Shown here: positions 55,601-64,000 of the stretch, one piece after another | Numbering within the stretch: position 1 is the first letter of the stretch | Layout of the letters: each line of letters opens with the position of its first letter | Assembly: GCF_003597675.1 (NCBI RefSeq) | Contig: NZ_CP030827.1 | Span: 3,593,501-3,657,500 of the forward strand | Length of the DNA stretch: 64,000 bases | Source of the DNA: Neorhizobium sp. NCHU2750 | Lineage (GTDB): Bacteria > Pseudomonadota > Alphaproteobacteria > Rhizobiales > Rhizobiaceae | Direction of reading: 5' to 3' | Position numbers and translations under genes: made by a program | Notes under the pieces: generated by a model | What the model was told of the DNA's origin: nothing | The model's input: only the letters and a program-made list of their open reading frames with translations | Database searches by the model: none

Positions 55601-55615
55601 TCAAGGGCCGTGCCA
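55601..55615 (-). promoter_or_regulatory. Candidate sigma-54 promoter of glnK-amtB
   Basis: On the minus strand TGGCACGGCCCTTGA matches the -24/-12 consensus TGGCACG-N4-TTGCW except for the last C. Nitrogen-controlled glnK-amtB operons are normally driven by sigma-54 and NtrC, and the location fits. Confidence 0.65.
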
Positions 55616-55736
55616 GATTCACGCAGCTATTAAGTTATTGAAAAATAAAGGTCTATATAGGCATCGCCACAAATGAGGCAGTTGGGCGCCACAAAGGCGC
55701 CGAAATCCTGTGCATTTTTTATTTTTTGCACATAAT

Positions 55737-56615
55737 TTAGTCATTTGCCTTTTTACGAATCAACCCCTCCTGCGCCACCGACGCAACGAGAGTGCCCGAA
55801 CGGGTATAGATGCTGCCTCGCGTCATCCCCCTTGCGCCGGAGGCGCTGGGACTATCCTGACTATAGAGCAGCCAGTCGTCGAACCGGACCGGACGGTGGA
55901 ACCACATGGCGTGATCAAGGCTCGCCGCCTGCACCCGCGGATCATAGACCGAGGTCCCGTGCGGATAGAGCGACCCGTCGAGGAGCGTCATGTCGGAGAG
56001 ATAGGCGAGAATGGCAGCGTCATAGATCCCGTCATCCGGCATGGAGCCGACCGTGCGCACCCAGACGTCCTGACGCGGATCGAGCTTTTCGGTCGTCAGG
56101 AAATGCGTGAGCGATACCGGCCTGAGCTCGATCGGTCGGGGCCGCTCCCAATAGCGCCGGATAGCCGGCGGCGCCTTGGGCAGAAAAATCCGCTTGAACT
56201 CTTCCTCGTCGATCAACTCCTCCGGCTGCGGCACGTCCGGCATGGCGATCTGATGGTCGTACCCCTCTTCCCTGCTCTGGAAGGAAGCCGACATGGTGAA
56301 GATCGCCTTGCCGTGCTGGATCGCCAGCACCTGCCGCGTGGTAAAACTCCCACCGTCACGAATTCTCTCCACCTGGTAGACGATCGGAACGCTGGGGTCG
56401 CCGGGCCGCACGAAATAGGCATGCAGCGAGTGGACCGGCCGCTCGGCCTCGACGGTGCGCTGCGCTGCTACCAGCGCCTGTGCGATCACCTGCCCGCCGA
56501 ACACCCGTTGCCAGCCGATATCCGGGCTCGTGCCGCGATAAAGATTATGCTCCAGCTGCTCCAGATCCAACGTCCGGATAAGCTGCTGCATGGGGCTTGA
56601 GGTCGTATCTGACAT
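55737..56615 (-). CDS. tesB: Acyl-CoA thioesterase II
   Basis: A 292-residue double hot-dog thioesterase from the ATG at 56615 (MSDTTSSPMQQLIRTLDLE); the frame continues upstream without family sequence. 'YRGTSPDIGWQRVFGGQVIAQAL' near residues 27-49, 'VHSLHAYFVRPGDPSVPIVYQVERIRDGGSFTTRQV' and, in the second fold, 'DHAMWFHRPVRFDDWLLYSQDSPSASGARG' with the catalytic Asp identify TesB. It cleaves acyl-CoA to free acid and CoA. Divergent from the UbiH-like gene. Confidence 0.95.
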   Translation of the reverse strand: MSDTTSSPMQQLIRTLDLEQLEHNLYRGTSPDIGWQRVFGGQVIAQALVAAQRTVEAERPVHSLHAYFVRPGDPSVPIVYQVERIRDGGSFTTRQVLAIQHGKAIFTMSASFQSREEGYDHQIAMPDVPQPEELIDEEEFKRIFLPKAPPAIRRYWERPRPIELRPVSLTHFLTTEKLDPRQDVWVRTVGSMPDDGIYDAAILAYLSDMTLLDGSLYPHGTSVYDPRVQAASLDHAMWFHRPVRFDDWLLYSQDSPSASGARGMTRGSIYTRSGTLVASVAQEGLIRKKAND

Positions 56616-56702
56616 TTTTACAGACTCCGGCAATAGGAAGCGGCGGTCAGTTGATCTATATCCACCCCATCGGTAACCACAAGACGGACGGGAGCCAGGC
56701 AG

Positions 56703-57917
56703 ATGCTGGACATGATGGTTGTAGGTGGAGGTTATGTCGGGCTGGCAGCGGCAGTCGCGGTCAAGCAGGCGGCTCCTCACCTGAACATCGAGGTCATCGA
56801 GGCGGCACCCGCGGGCATATGGGAGAAGGACGAGCGCGCCTCCGCCATCATCGCCGCCGCAAGCAGGATGCTCGCCGTCCTTGGCGTGTGGGACGAAATC
56901 CTACCCCAGTCCCAGCCGATCAACAGGATGGTCGTCACCGACAGCCGCACATCCGATCCGGTGCGCCCAGTCTTTCTCACCTTCGACGGCGAAATCGAGA
57001 AGGACAAGCCGTTTGCCCATATGGTGCCCAATGTCGCCATGGTGCGCGCCCTGAGGGGGCGGGCCGAAGAGCTCGGCATCGCCATCCGTCACGGCCTCTC
57101 AGCCACCGCTTTTTCAACCGGCAGCAACGCGACCACGGTTAGCTTCTCCGACGGATCGACCTCAGAGACCCGCCTTCTGGTCGCCTGCGACGGCGTGCGC
57201 TCGAAACTGCGCGATATGGCCGGCATCAGGACGGTCAGCTGGCAATATGGCCAGTCCGGCATCGTTGCCACGGTCGCCCATGAACGGTCGCATGAAGGCG
57301 TGGCCGAGGAACATTTCCTCCCCTCCGGCCCCTTCGCCATCCTGCCATTGCCCGGCAACCGGTCGTCGCTCGTCTGGACCGAGCGGACCGAAGATGCCGA
57401 CCGGCTGGTTGCAGCCGATGATCTCGTTTTCGAGGACGAACTCGCGCGCCGCTTCGGCCACAAGCTCGGCGAACTGACGGTCGTTGGCGGCCGCAAGGCC
57501 TTTCCGCTCGGCCTGACACTCTCGCGCGCCTTCGTAGCACCGCGTTTCGCGCTGGCCGGCGATGCCGCCCATGGCATCCATCCGATCTCCGGACAGGGCC
57601 TGAACCTCGGCTTCAAGGATGTGGCCGCCCTTGCCGAAACCATTGTCGAGGCCGACCGCATGGGCCTCGATATCGGCTCGCTCAATGTGCTGGAACGCTA
57701 TCAGTCCTGGCGCCGTTTCGACACGTTCCGCATGGGCGTGACGACCGATGTCCTCAACCGGCTCTTCTCCAACGACGTGGCGCCAATCCGTTTCGCCCGC
57801 GATTTCGGTCTCGGCCTCGTCGAGCGCATGCCGAAGCTGAAAGATTTCTTCATCGGCCAGGCGGCGGGGACCACCGGCGAAGGCCATCCGAAACTGCTGG
57901 CCGGCCAAGCTCTCTGA
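56703..57917 (+). CDS. UbiH/UbiF family FAD-dependent hydroxylase (ubiquinone synthesis)
   Basis: A 404-residue flavoprotein monooxygenase. The dinucleotide motif 'VGGGYVGLAAAVAV' is at residues 7-20, 'DGVRSKLRDMAGI' is the DG motif, and 'FALAGDAAHGIHPISGQGLNLGFKDVAALAE' near 280-310 holds the GD motif for FAD ribose. It resembles the UbiH/COQ6 hydroxylases that add ring hydroxyls in ubiquinone synthesis. Which ring position it acts on (UbiH, UbiF, UbiL or UbiM type) I cannot decide. Confidence 0.88.
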   Translation: MLDMMVVGGGYVGLAAAVAVKQAAPHLNIEVIEAAPAGIWEKDERASAIIAAASRMLAVLGVWDEILPQSQPINRMVVTDSRTSDPVRPVFLTFDGEIEKDKPFAHMVPNVAMVRALRGRAEELGIAIRHGLSATAFSTGSNATTVSFSDGSTSETRLLVACDGVRSKLRDMAGIRTVSWQYGQSGIVATVAHERSHEGVAEEHFLPSGPFAILPLPGNRSSLVWTERTEDADRLVAADDLVFEDELARRFGHKLGELTVVGGRKAFPLGLTLSRAFVAPRFALAGDAAHGIHPISGQGLNLGFKDVAALAETIVEADRMGLDIGSLNVLERYQSWRRFDTFRMGVTTDVLNRLFSNDVAPIRFARDFGLGLVERMPKLKDFFIGQAAGTTGEGHPKLLAGQAL

Positions 57918-57975
57918 CAGGCCTCCCGGCGAAAGTCAGGTCCAGACGGCGCAGGACAAAGGACTTGAGCCAGAC

Positions 57976-58164
57976 TCAGTCCTCGATCTTGCGCGCCTCG
58001 GAAATCAGCATGATCGGAACGCCATCGCGGATCGGATAGGCCAGGCGGGCATTTTCCGACACCAGTTCGTTGCGCTCCCGGTCGAACACGAGCGTGCCCT
58101 TGGTGAACGGGCAGACCAGCAGTTCCAAAAGCTTGGGATCGACCTTGCTGAGTTTTTCGTCCAT
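57976..58164 (-). CDS. Trm112 family zinc-ribbon-like protein
   Basis: A 62-residue protein: '[54 protein letters not shown]' is the Trm112/YcaR fold. Bacterial members activate or partner SAM methyltransferases in ways poorly known. The zinc cysteines are largely lost (one CP remains). It lies nine bases after the Lon-N-domain gene, a conserved pairing in rhizobia. Confidence 0.9.
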   Translation of the reverse strand: MDEKLSKVDPKLLELLVCPFTKGTLVFDRERNELVSENARLAYPIRDGVPIMLISEARKIED

Positions 58165-58173
58165 TGGCGCGGC

Positions 58174-58854
58174 TCACTGCAGGATTGTGTCGGTATCCGC
58201 CAGCCCTCGCGCCAGCAGGATCTCGGTAATGGCGATCAGCGTATCGGCGCGGCTCTTCAGATCCGGCGCCTCCAGGAGCGCCTGCTTCTCGGCCGGACCG
58301 AAGGGCGACATCATCGACAGCGAATTGACCAGCGTGCGATTTCCGGCTCGCTCGACGCTTTCCCAATCCACTTCCAGCTTGTTGGCATCGAGATAGGCAC
58401 GGAAGACGCGCAGCAATTCGCGCCTATCGACGGCAGCCTCGCCATCCTCTTCCGAAAGATCCGCCATGAAGGGCGCAAAGCGGATGGTGCGATACGGATG
58501 GTCGCCGCCCACTTCCTCGAGCAGCCGGAAACGGCACACCCCGCTGACCGAGGTGATATAGCGACCGTCGCCGGTCTCCGCAAACGACGTGATCCGCCCG
58601 ACGCACCCGACAGTCGACAGCGCCGGCCGCAAGGGATCGGAAGCCTCCGCCGCGCCCTCGATCAGCGAGGGCTGTACGACACCGATCAGCCGGTGACCCG
58701 CCAATGCGGCATCGAACATGGAAAGATAGCGCGGCTCGAAAATATTGAGCGGCAGCTGCCCGCCGGGAAGCAAGAGGGCACCGGTCAGCGGAAACACCGG
58801 CAGGTCTTCCGGCAGATCCTCACGCTTCACATACCGTGCGTTTCCCACATGCAT
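58174..58854 (-). CDS. Lon protease N-terminal domain protein
   Basis: A 226-residue protein holding only the Lon substrate-binding (LAN/PUA-like) domain: 'LPVFPLTGALLLPGGQLPLNIFEPRYLSMFDAALAG' at about residues 18-53, then 'VGCVGRITSF' and a helical end. No ATPase or protease domain. Such stand-alone Lon-N proteins are common in alphaproteobacteria; function unknown, perhaps substrate recruitment. Followed by the Trm112-like gene and preceded by the thioredoxin gene. Confidence 0.9.
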   Translation of the reverse strand: MHVGNARYVKREDLPEDLPVFPLTGALLLPGGQLPLNIFEPRYLSMFDAALAGHRLIGVVQPSLIEGAAEASDPLRPALSTVGCVGRITSFAETGDGRYITSVSGVCRFRLLEEVGGDHPYRTIRFAPFMADLSEEDGEAAVDRRELLRVFRAYLDANKLEVDWESVERAGNRTLVNSLSMMSPFGPAEKQALLEAPDLKSRADTLIAITEILLARGLADTDTILQ

Positions 58855-59105
58855 CGGCTCGCCACCTCCCGCAGAACATTTCGATTGCGATCGAGACCGC
58901 CCGCACCCTTACGCGGGGCATCCGGCACGGACAGTCATCATTGCAATTATCTGGGGCTCCGGCCCGCGAACGCAAGACCATCGCCTGAGGATAAGTTGTC
59001 GCCTACGGCAGTTGCGCCAGAAGCTCACGCCGGCCAGCCGTTCGAAACGACCGAAACACCGGCGCGGACGCAATCATACGCCCCCCCGAGGAAAGGCGAA
59101 TTGCC

Positions 59106-60098
59106 TCAGGAGAAAAGGATGGACGAAAGCCGCCGCCGGGCCGCGATCGTTGCCGGGTCCTTCGGTCCCCAGACCTCGAAGAACTGCAGGAGTTCGCGCC
59201 GCGCACCGTCATCGTCGAAAGTCCGGTCCTTGCGCATGATCGTCAGCAGGTGTTCCGCCGCATTTTCCCGATCACCCTGGACGTTGAGGATCTTTGCAAG
59301 CTTCATCCGCGCTTCGTGATCGTCGGGATTGGCGGCAAGCGCCTGCTCAAGTGCCACCGGATCGCCAAGCTTGCGGGCTTCCTCGATCTGGCCGAGCTTC
59401 TTGGCCACGGCCTGGATCGCAGCATCCGCCTGCATCTCTTCCGGAAGCGAGGAGAGCATCTGCCCGACCCGTTCTGTCTCACCCATGGCGATCATGCAGT
59501 TCATCATGCCGGCTGCTGCACGGGCATTTTCCGGATCGGCCTGCAGCACGGCGCTGTAAAGCTGCGCTGCACCCTCGATATCGTCGGCGGCAAGCAGTCC
59601 GTCGGCATCGCCGAGCACGGCCTCGATCTCTGCCGCCTGATCGGCACCGGCAGGACCGGCCACCTTGTCGATGAACTCGTTGACCTGGCTTTCCGGCACC
59701 GCGCCCATGAAGCCATCGACGGGGCGTCCGTCGACAAAGGCAATCACCGCGGGGATCGACTGGATGCCGAGCTGGCCTGCGATCGACGGATGGTCGTCGA
59801 TATTCATCTTGACCAGCTTCACCCGGCCTTCAGCGCCATTGACGGCCTTTTCCAGCACAGGGGTCAGCTGCTTGCAGGGACCGCACCAAGGCGCCCAGAA
59901 ATCGACGAGAACCGGCTGATGGCGCGATTCCTCGAGCACGTCCTTGGCAAAGCCCGCAGTCGTCGTGTCGCTCACATAGGAGCCCGCTGCCGCACCTGCC
60001 GGGCTGGCCGGCGCCGCGCTAACATTCGCCGACGCGCTCATCTGTCCGCCGTAACCGCCGCCATAGGATCCGCCATAAGGATTATCGTTGCCGCTCAT
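59106..60098 (-). CDS. YbbN-like thioredoxin with TPR-type tail (co-chaperone)
   Basis: A 330-residue protein with a Gly/Tyr- and Ala/Ser-rich N-terminus (1-45), a thioredoxin domain at about 45-150 with an intact CGPC ('DFWAPWCGPCKQLTPVLE'), and a helical TPR-like region from 155 on. E. coli YbbN has SxxC instead, so this member should be redox active. YbbN-type proteins are linked to chaperone function and heat stress. The N-terminal extension (MSGNDNPYGGSYGGGYGGQ) is unusual in composition. Confidence 0.9.
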   Translation of the reverse strand: MSGNDNPYGGSYGGGYGGQMSASANVSAAPASPAGAAAGSYVSDTTTAGFAKDVLEESRHQPVLVDFWAPWCGPCKQLTPVLEKAVNGAEGRVKLVKMNIDDHPSIAGQLGIQSIPAVIAFVDGRPVDGFMGAVPESQVNEFIDKVAGPAGADQAAEIEAVLGDADGLLAADDIEGAAQLYSAVLQADPENARAAAGMMNCMIAMGETERVGQMLSSLPEEMQADAAIQAVAKKLGQIEEARKLGDPVALEQALAANPDDHEARMKLAKILNVQGDRENAAEHLLTIMRKDRTFDDDGARRELLQFFEVWGPKDPATIAARRRLSSILFS

Positions 60099-60160
60099 CG
60101 ATGTTCTCCCGGGAAACTGGGGTGAGGACCCTTTTCATTATCTGCCCGAAACATCGTATG

Positions 60161-60658
60161 TCAGTCCGTTACTTTCAAGACAAGCGGCGTGTGCCCGGTG
60201 GCCTCCATAAAACGGATGAGATCGTCGCGGCCGATCGAGGTCGTGGCATCGTTGGAGAGCGGATGCCCGTTGATGATCTCGTGCTTCATCAGATCCTCGT
60301 CGAGCACGAAGGTGACGTTCCTCTCCGTATCGCAGAAGGCGCCGAACACGGTGACCGAGCCGGGCACGACACCGAGATAGTCCAGCATCATTTCCGGCCT
60401 GCCGAAGGAGACGCGGCTTGAGGCGCCGATCACCTTATGCACCGTCTTCAGGTCGACCACCGCGTTTTCCTCGACGGTGATGACGAAATACTGGTCCTTC
60501 TTGTCCTTCACGAACAGGTTCTTGGTGTGCCCGCCGGGTATCTCATCCCTCAGCCATTCCGATTCGGCGACGGTAAACACCGGCGCATGCTGTTTTGTCG
60601 TGTACTTGATGTCGAGATTGTCGAGAAAGGCAAAAAGGTCGGCAGCTGTCTTGGGCAT
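60161..60658 (-). CDS. Prolyl-tRNA synthetase-associated editing protein (ProXp-ala/YbaK)
   Basis: A 165-residue YbaK-fold deacylase: 'YTTKQHAPVFTVAESEWLRDEIPGGHTKNLFVKDKK' (about residues 19-54) with the catalytic Lys in 'TKNLFVKD', then 'ASSRVSFGRPEMMLDYLGVVPGSVTVFGAFCD'. This sequence pattern matches ProXp-ala (PrdX), which clears Ala-tRNA-Pro in trans. No proS nearby. Good confidence in the family. Confidence 0.92.
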   Translation of the reverse strand: MPKTAADLFAFLDNLDIKYTTKQHAPVFTVAESEWLRDEIPGGHTKNLFVKDKKDQYFVITVEENAVVDLKTVHKVIGASSRVSFGRPEMMLDYLGVVPGSVTVFGAFCDTERNVTFVLDEDLMKHEIINGHPLSNDATTSIGRDDLIRFMEATGHTPLVLKVTD

Positions 60659-60824
60659 GTTTCCGGTCGCATAAGAGGGGTCGATAGAGAGAAGGCCGGA
60701 CTATAGCGACATTGCTCCACAGGACCAAGCATCCCGCCACATCATTGGCCAAAACGAAAAGCCCTGCGATTCAAGGACTTTAGCGAAATACGAAAAATTC
60801 TTTGGCCCGATCGTCATTTCCCTG

Positions 60825-60853
60825 TTGCATTTGAAAATCGTCTGGGCCATATA
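60825..60853 (+). promoter_or_regulatory. Candidate promoter of tRNA-Gly
   Basis: TTGCAT (60825-60830) and CATATA (60848-60853) are separated by 17 bases and lie 70 bases ahead of the tRNA. Confidence 0.45.
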
Positions 60854-60922
60854 GCGCCTCGTCGCCGGCAACGAGCCACGACACACCGGTTCAGACTACC
60901 ACACGGACCGATGGATTGATGA

Positions 60923-60997
60923 GCGGGTGTAGCTCAGTGGTAGAGCACAACCTTGCCAAGGTTGGGGTCGAGGGTTCGAACCCCTTCGCCCGCTCCA
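60923..60997 (+). tRNA. tRNA-Gly(GCC)
   Basis: A 75-base cloverleaf: acceptor GCGGGTG with CGCCCGC (60987-60993), D-loop AGCTCAGTGGTAGAGC, anticodon stem CCTTGCCAAGG with anticodon GCC at 60955-60957, T-arm GAGGGTTCGAACCCC, discriminator T and an encoded CCA (60995-60997). Reads GGC and GGU glycine codons. Confidence 0.98.
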
Positions 60998-61104
60998 TTC
61001 CCCCTCCCGAGACAAAACTGAGAAATTGTCCTTCGGGCAAATGCTGCATTTTGCGCGGGCAGCGCCGCCAGATATTTCAGGCTGGCCGGGGCCAACCCCT
61101 CTCC

Positions 61105-62127
61105 TCAACTCTTCGAAAACACATAATCCGTTTCCTGCCGCAGCACCTCGCCCGTCTGCAGCACGGCATTTGGAAAATTCTCGTGGTTTATCGCGTCCGG
61201 CCAGATCTGGGTTTCCAGGCAGAAGCCGGCATAGGGGCCGTAGCGGCGACCATCGAAGCCCGGCACCGGCACGTTGACCATCACCCCGGCATAGAACTGC
61301 ACGCCGGGCTCGGTCGTCCTCACCTCCAGCGAAACGCCTGAATAGAGGCTGCGCACCAGCGCCACCGAGCGCTTGGCACCACGCTGCGCCGACAGGCAGT
61401 AATTGTGGTCGAAGGGCACTTGCAGACCATCCGCGCCAGAACGCTTGACCGGCCCCATGCGGCGCAGGTCGAAGGGCGAACCGGCGAGATCGGTCAGCCG
61501 GCCGGTCGGCACGAGATTGCCATCGACTTCCGTCAGCCGGTCGGCAGCAATCATGATCTCGTGGCCAAAGATATCCTCGCGGCCATCGAGGTTGAAATAG
61601 GAATGCTGGCAGATATTGGCTGGCGTCTTCTCGTCGCTTACGGCCTCATAGATGACGGAAAGCGTGCCGTTGCCCGAAAGATGATAGGTGGCGCTGATCG
61701 TGCAATTGCCCGGATAGCCGGCCCGCCCGTCGGGATCGGTGATCGTCAGCACCACCCTGTCGGCGCCATGCTCGACGATCATCCAGTTGCGCTCGGCAAT
61801 TCCGTCGGAACCGCCATGCAGGTGGGTGATGCCGCGCTCGTTGAGTTCGAGCTGATAGTCCCGTCCGTCAATCGAGAACTTCCCGCCGCCGATCCGGTTG
61901 GCGCAGCGGCCGGGCGTCGCGCCGAAATAGGGCGAGTGGGCAAGATAGGACGCAAAATCGTCGAAGCCGAGCACCAGCGGCGCATCATGGCCTTCGAGGC
62001 GCAGGTCCTGGATCACCGCACCCCAGCTGATCACATGGGCGACCAGACCGCCGCCGGCGATCCGCACACGGTGGACGACCTCCCCCTCCGGCGTCGTGCC
62101 GAAAATCTCAAGCGCCTGCCCAGCCAT
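61105..62127 (-). CDS. galM: Aldose 1-epimerase (galactose mutarotase)
   Basis: A 340-residue sugar mutarotase from the ATG at 62127 (MAGQALEIFGTTPEG); the frame continues upstream without homology. 'YFGATPGRCANRIGGGKF' carries the sugar-binding Arg near residue 75, 'HLHGGSDGIAERNW' and 'NICQHSYFNLDG' the catalytic histidines, and 'GFCLETQIWPDAINHENFPNAVL' the general base Glu near 305. It interconverts alpha and beta sugars. Not in a sugar operon here. Confidence 0.94.
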   Translation of the reverse strand: MAGQALEIFGTTPEGEVVHRVRIAGGGLVAHVISWGAVIQDLRLEGHDAPLVLGFDDFASYLAHSPYFGATPGRCANRIGGGKFSIDGRDYQLELNERGITHLHGGSDGIAERNWMIVEHGADRVVLTITDPDGRAGYPGNCTISATYHLSGNGTLSVIYEAVSDEKTPANICQHSYFNLDGREDIFGHEIMIAADRLTEVDGNLVPTGRLTDLAGSPFDLRRMGPVKRSGADGLQVPFDHNYCLSAQRGAKRSVALVRSLYSGVSLEVRTTEPGVQFYAGVMVNVPVPGFDGRRYGPYAGFCLETQIWPDAINHENFPNAVLQTGEVLRQETDYVFSKS

Positions 62128-62236
62128 GAATGTCCTCCGTCTCTCAACGGCGGCAAACTGCGCGATTTGACAGGGCGCTGCAATGGGCAAGGAAGCCGCG
62201 CGACGTCTTTTCCGACATACGCGCGAACCACCACAC

Positions 62237-63157
62237 TCATTCCGTGCCGATCTTCTCCAGGTCGTAGGGCGTCGTCTGGTAGATCTCGTTGATCCAGTTG
62301 CCGAACAGAAGATGCGCATGGCTGCGCCAGCGGTTCTGCGGCGTCAGCGTGTCGTCGTTATGCGGGAAATAGTCATGCGGCATCTTGATCGGGATGCCGG
62401 CATTCACGTCGCGGAAATATTCGTCAGCCAGCGAGGTGGAATCATATTCGACATGATTGAACATATAGAGCCGGTTGCCCGCCTTCTCATGCACCAGGCA
62501 AAGCCCCATCTCGTCGGATTCCATCAGGATTTCCAGATCGCGCTTCTTCTCCACATCCTCGCGGCGAACCTCCGTCCAGCGTGACACGGGCACCTGGAAA
62601 TCATCGGAAAAACCGTTGAGATAGACCGAGGCCGGCGCCAGATTGCGGTGGCGATAGACCCCGAAGGCCTTCTGGTCGAGCCCGTGCTTCGGCACGTCAT
62701 GGAAATGATAGATCGCCGCCATCGCCCCCCAGCAGACATTCATCGTCGAATGCACATTGGTCGCCGTCCAGTCGAAGATCTGGCTCATCTCATCCCAATA
62801 GCTGACATCCTCGTAGGGCATCGTTTCCACCGGTGCGCCGGTGATGATGAAGCCGTCGAACTTGCGCTCCTTCACCTCTTCCCAGGTGTGGTAGAAGGAC
62901 AGGAGATGTTCTTCCGACGTGTTCTTCGCCTTGTGGGTACCGAGCCTGACGAGCGAAAACTCCACCTGCAGAGGCGAGGCACCGACGAGGCGCGCCATCT
63001 GCACCTCGGTCTTGATCTTGTTCGGCATGAGGTTGAGGAGCCCGATCTGCAGCGGACGGATGTCCTGACGCAGCGCGGCCGTATCGGTCATGACGCGTAC
63101 GCCTTCGGAAACAAGAGTGGCAAACGCTGGAAGCGTATCGGGAATCTTGATCGGCAT
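62237..63157 (-). CDS. metA: Homoserine O-acetyltransferase (MetA family)
   Basis: A 306-residue acyltransferase that starts methionine synthesis by acylating homoserine. The triad is Cys142 ('NVCWGA'), His235 and Glu237 ('NHVEYD'). Residue 111 is Glu ('[10 protein letters not shown]'), the residue known to favour acetyl-CoA over succinyl-CoA in this family, so the product is predicted to be O-acetylhomoserine rather than the succinyl ester. A SAM-II riboswitch in the leader links expression to S-adenosylmethionine. Confidence 0.95.
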   Translation of the reverse strand: MPIKIPDTLPAFATLVSEGVRVMTDTAALRQDIRPLQIGLLNLMPNKIKTEVQMARLVGASPLQVEFSLVRLGTHKAKNTSEEHLLSFYHTWEEVKERKFDGFIITGAPVETMPYEDVSYWDEMSQIFDWTATNVHSTMNVCWGAMAAIYHFHDVPKHGLDQKAFGVYRHRNLAPASVYLNGFSDDFQVPVSRWTEVRREDVEKKRDLEILMESDEMGLCLVHEKAGNRLYMFNHVEYDSTSLADEYFRDVNAGIPIKMPHDYFPHNDDTLTPQNRWRSHAHLLFGNWINEIYQTTPYDLEKIGTE

Positions 63158-63225
63158 GTCGAACCCACAAACAAAAAGCCGGCAACGAAAAATCGCGACC
63201 GGCCCGTGGGAAACATGTTCTCGCG

Positions 63226-63284
63226 GCCCTTTAGCGACTTTTTTAACGTGGCTGCAAGCCGGCCGGCCAAATCACCACGAATTA
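63226..63284 (-). ncRNA. SAM-II riboswitch (metA leader)
   Basis: On the minus strand the leader reads CGTGGTGATTTGG ... TTGCAGCCACG ... GCTAAAGGG. P1 is CGTGG with CCACG, and the invariant GATTTG, TTGCAGCCACG and GCTAAA blocks of the SAM-II class are all in order. The pseudoknot class binds S-adenosylmethionine and lowers methionine gene expression, and metA of alphaproteobacteria is its classic target. The metA ATG follows about 70 bases later. Confidence 0.93.
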
Positions 63285-63435
63285 CGGCTCTCCAAATAAT
63301 CCTTGCTGCCGTGAACGTCAATGGCAGCAAAATCATCCGCGGGCTGCGGCCTGGATTTGAACACCGCATCATTTTTATTGATTGGGCGCTCCGCCACGGA
63401 CCGGCTAAGCCTGTAGGGCAATCAAGGAGATTTTC

Positions 63436-63747
63436 ATGAAGGGTTACTGGTTCATCCTCGCCACCGAGATCATCGATCAGGCGGCACAGCAGGAATATGG
63501 CAGGCTCTGGGCGCCTATTGCAGCCAAATACGGCGTGCGGGTGCTGCGCGGGGAGGAAGCCCCGGCACTGCAGGAAAGCCGCCCCGACACGAGCCGGGTT
63601 CTTCTGGTGGAATTCCCGACCTACGCGGACGCAAAAGCCTGCTATGACGATCCCGATTATACCGAGGCTCGCGCCTTCGCCGCCAAGGGAGCCCGGCGCG
63701 ATCTGCTGATCATCGAGGCCGATTTCGGCACTCCCCCTTCGGCCTGA
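63436..63747 (+). CDS. DUF1330 family protein
   Basis: A 103-residue alpha-beta barrel-type protein: 'MKGYWFILATEIIDQAAQQEYGRLWAPIAAKYGVRVLRGEE' then 'SRVLLVEFPTYADAKACYDDPDYTEARAFAAKGARRDLLIIEAD'. This matches DUF1330, small proteins of the dimeric ferredoxin-like barrel group of unknown role. AAGGAG lies about eight bases ahead of the ATG. Convergent with no neighbour; divergent from metA. Confidence 0.9.
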   Translation: MKGYWFILATEIIDQAAQQEYGRLWAPIAAKYGVRVLRGEEAPALQESRPDTSRVLLVEFPTYADAKACYDDPDYTEARAFAAKGARRDLLIIEADFGTPPSA

Positions 63748-63904
63748 GGCTCCGGCTAAGCGTTCGCGAGGTCTCTTTTCGAAGCAGGACACGGAGAAAG
63801 GCCGGGATCGGCGCGAATGAAATCCGGGTTTTCGCGCCTGGGCGGCTTCTGCCTGCACGCAACCGCTTTCCCTTCCCCCTCGCTTTGCGCTATGGGCAGT
63901 GCCC

Positions 63905-64000
63905 ATGGCCAGTTCGACCTTCACAATCCTGCTTGGCGGCAACCTTGCCGTCACCGATCGCGTCCGCCGCGCGGTCGCGGGTAGCCGCGTCATTGCCGCA
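63905..64000 (+). CDS. Thiamine pyrophosphokinase, 5' end only
   Basis: The first 32 codons of a gene running off the window: MASSTFTILLGGNLAVTDRV followed by a basic segment and 'GSRVIAA'. This matches the N-terminus of rhizobial thiamine diphosphokinases (ILLGG...TDRVR), which make thiamine diphosphate from thiamine and ATP. No TPP riboswitch was seen in the leader. The rest of the protein is outside the window, so the call rests on a short stretch. Confidence 0.72.
   Translation, partial: MASSTFTILLGGNLAVTDRVRRAVAGSRVIAA

Noticed and set aside
55709..55732. NtrC binding site
   Set aside because: The half-sites are in the reverse order (GTGCA...TGCAC) and wider spaced than the NtrC consensus, so I list it only as a repeat.
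63748..63904. TPP riboswitch upstream of the thiamine pyrophosphokinase gene
   Set aside because: The CTGAGA and ACCTGATC blocks of the TPP class are not present.

Overview
The window looks like a stretch of core chromosome from an alphaproteobacterium of the Rhizobiaceae (Rhizobium/Agrobacterium/Neorhizobium type). The reasons are the high-GC coding sequence, the gene orders typical of that family (ffh - chorismate mutase - rpsP - rimM - trmD - rplS; dapF - mtaB - ftsY; ftsK - lolA - xth; glnK - amtB; ccmABCDG), a MetA enzyme with Glu111 behind a SAM-II riboswitch, a ybhL-type leader RNA, and RIME-like palindromic mosaic repeats. I see no prophage, insertion sequence, CRISPR array or large accessory island. 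Identification is from motifs and gene order only; no database search was run.

Layout. 1-9.7 kb: partial M3 oligopeptidase, a MarR/MFS efflux pair, argG, a ParDE-type toxin-antitoxin pair, an SDR oxidoreductase with a LysE exporter, rlmN with two tiny membrane-protein genes behind it, an IalB-family protein and an orphan ECF sigma factor. 9.7-19.5 kb: YkvA-like protein, pterin dehydratase, thpR, a TesA-like esterase divergent from a YbbA/YbbP-type ABC system, ybhL with its leader RNA, GNAT, DUF2794, DUF1223 and a TauE-type permease. 19.5-26.9 kb: acnA, then the cytochrome c maturation operon ccmABCDG, interrupted by a repeat, and a membrane diguanylate cyclase. 27-35.4 kb: DUF2585, yciB, ftsY (carrying two in-frame repeat copies), mtaB, dapF, a spermidine-synthase-like protein, heme oxygenase, an MBL hydrolase and VapBC. 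35.4-40.3 kb: signal recognition particle and ribosome maturation genes. 40.3-49 kb: MFS transporter, an amino acid ABC system without an ATPase gene, a methyltransferase, a second diguanylate cyclase, leuC, an L,D-transpeptidase, and cenR coupled to a cNMP-binding-domain gene. 49-64 kb: xth, lolA, ftsK, amtB, glnK, tesB, a UbiH-family hydroxylase, Trm112, a Lon-N-domain protein, a YbbN-like thioredoxin, a prolyl-tRNA editing protein, tRNA-Gly(GCC), galM, metA with SAM-II, DUF1330 and the start of thiamine pyrophosphokinase.

Several genes share a process. FtsY (29 kb) and Ffh (36 kb) are the receptor and GTPase of SRP targeting. RimM, TrmD, RlmN, MtaB, ThpR and the tRNA editing protein act on RNA or the ribosome. 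FtsK, YciB, CenR and the L,D-transpeptidase concern division and envelope. GlnK/AmtB handle ammonium sensing and uptake. MetA, LeuC, DapF, ArgG and chorismate mutase are amino acid synthesis steps.

The most interesting signals are non-coding: two inverted copies of a repeat read through in frame inside the essential gene ftsY; copies of the same repeat family elsewhere whose inner stem shows compensatory base changes; leader hairpins at ybhL and xth that touch the ribosome binding site; and a possible small RNA upstream of ffh. I did not find a clearly new multi-gene system.
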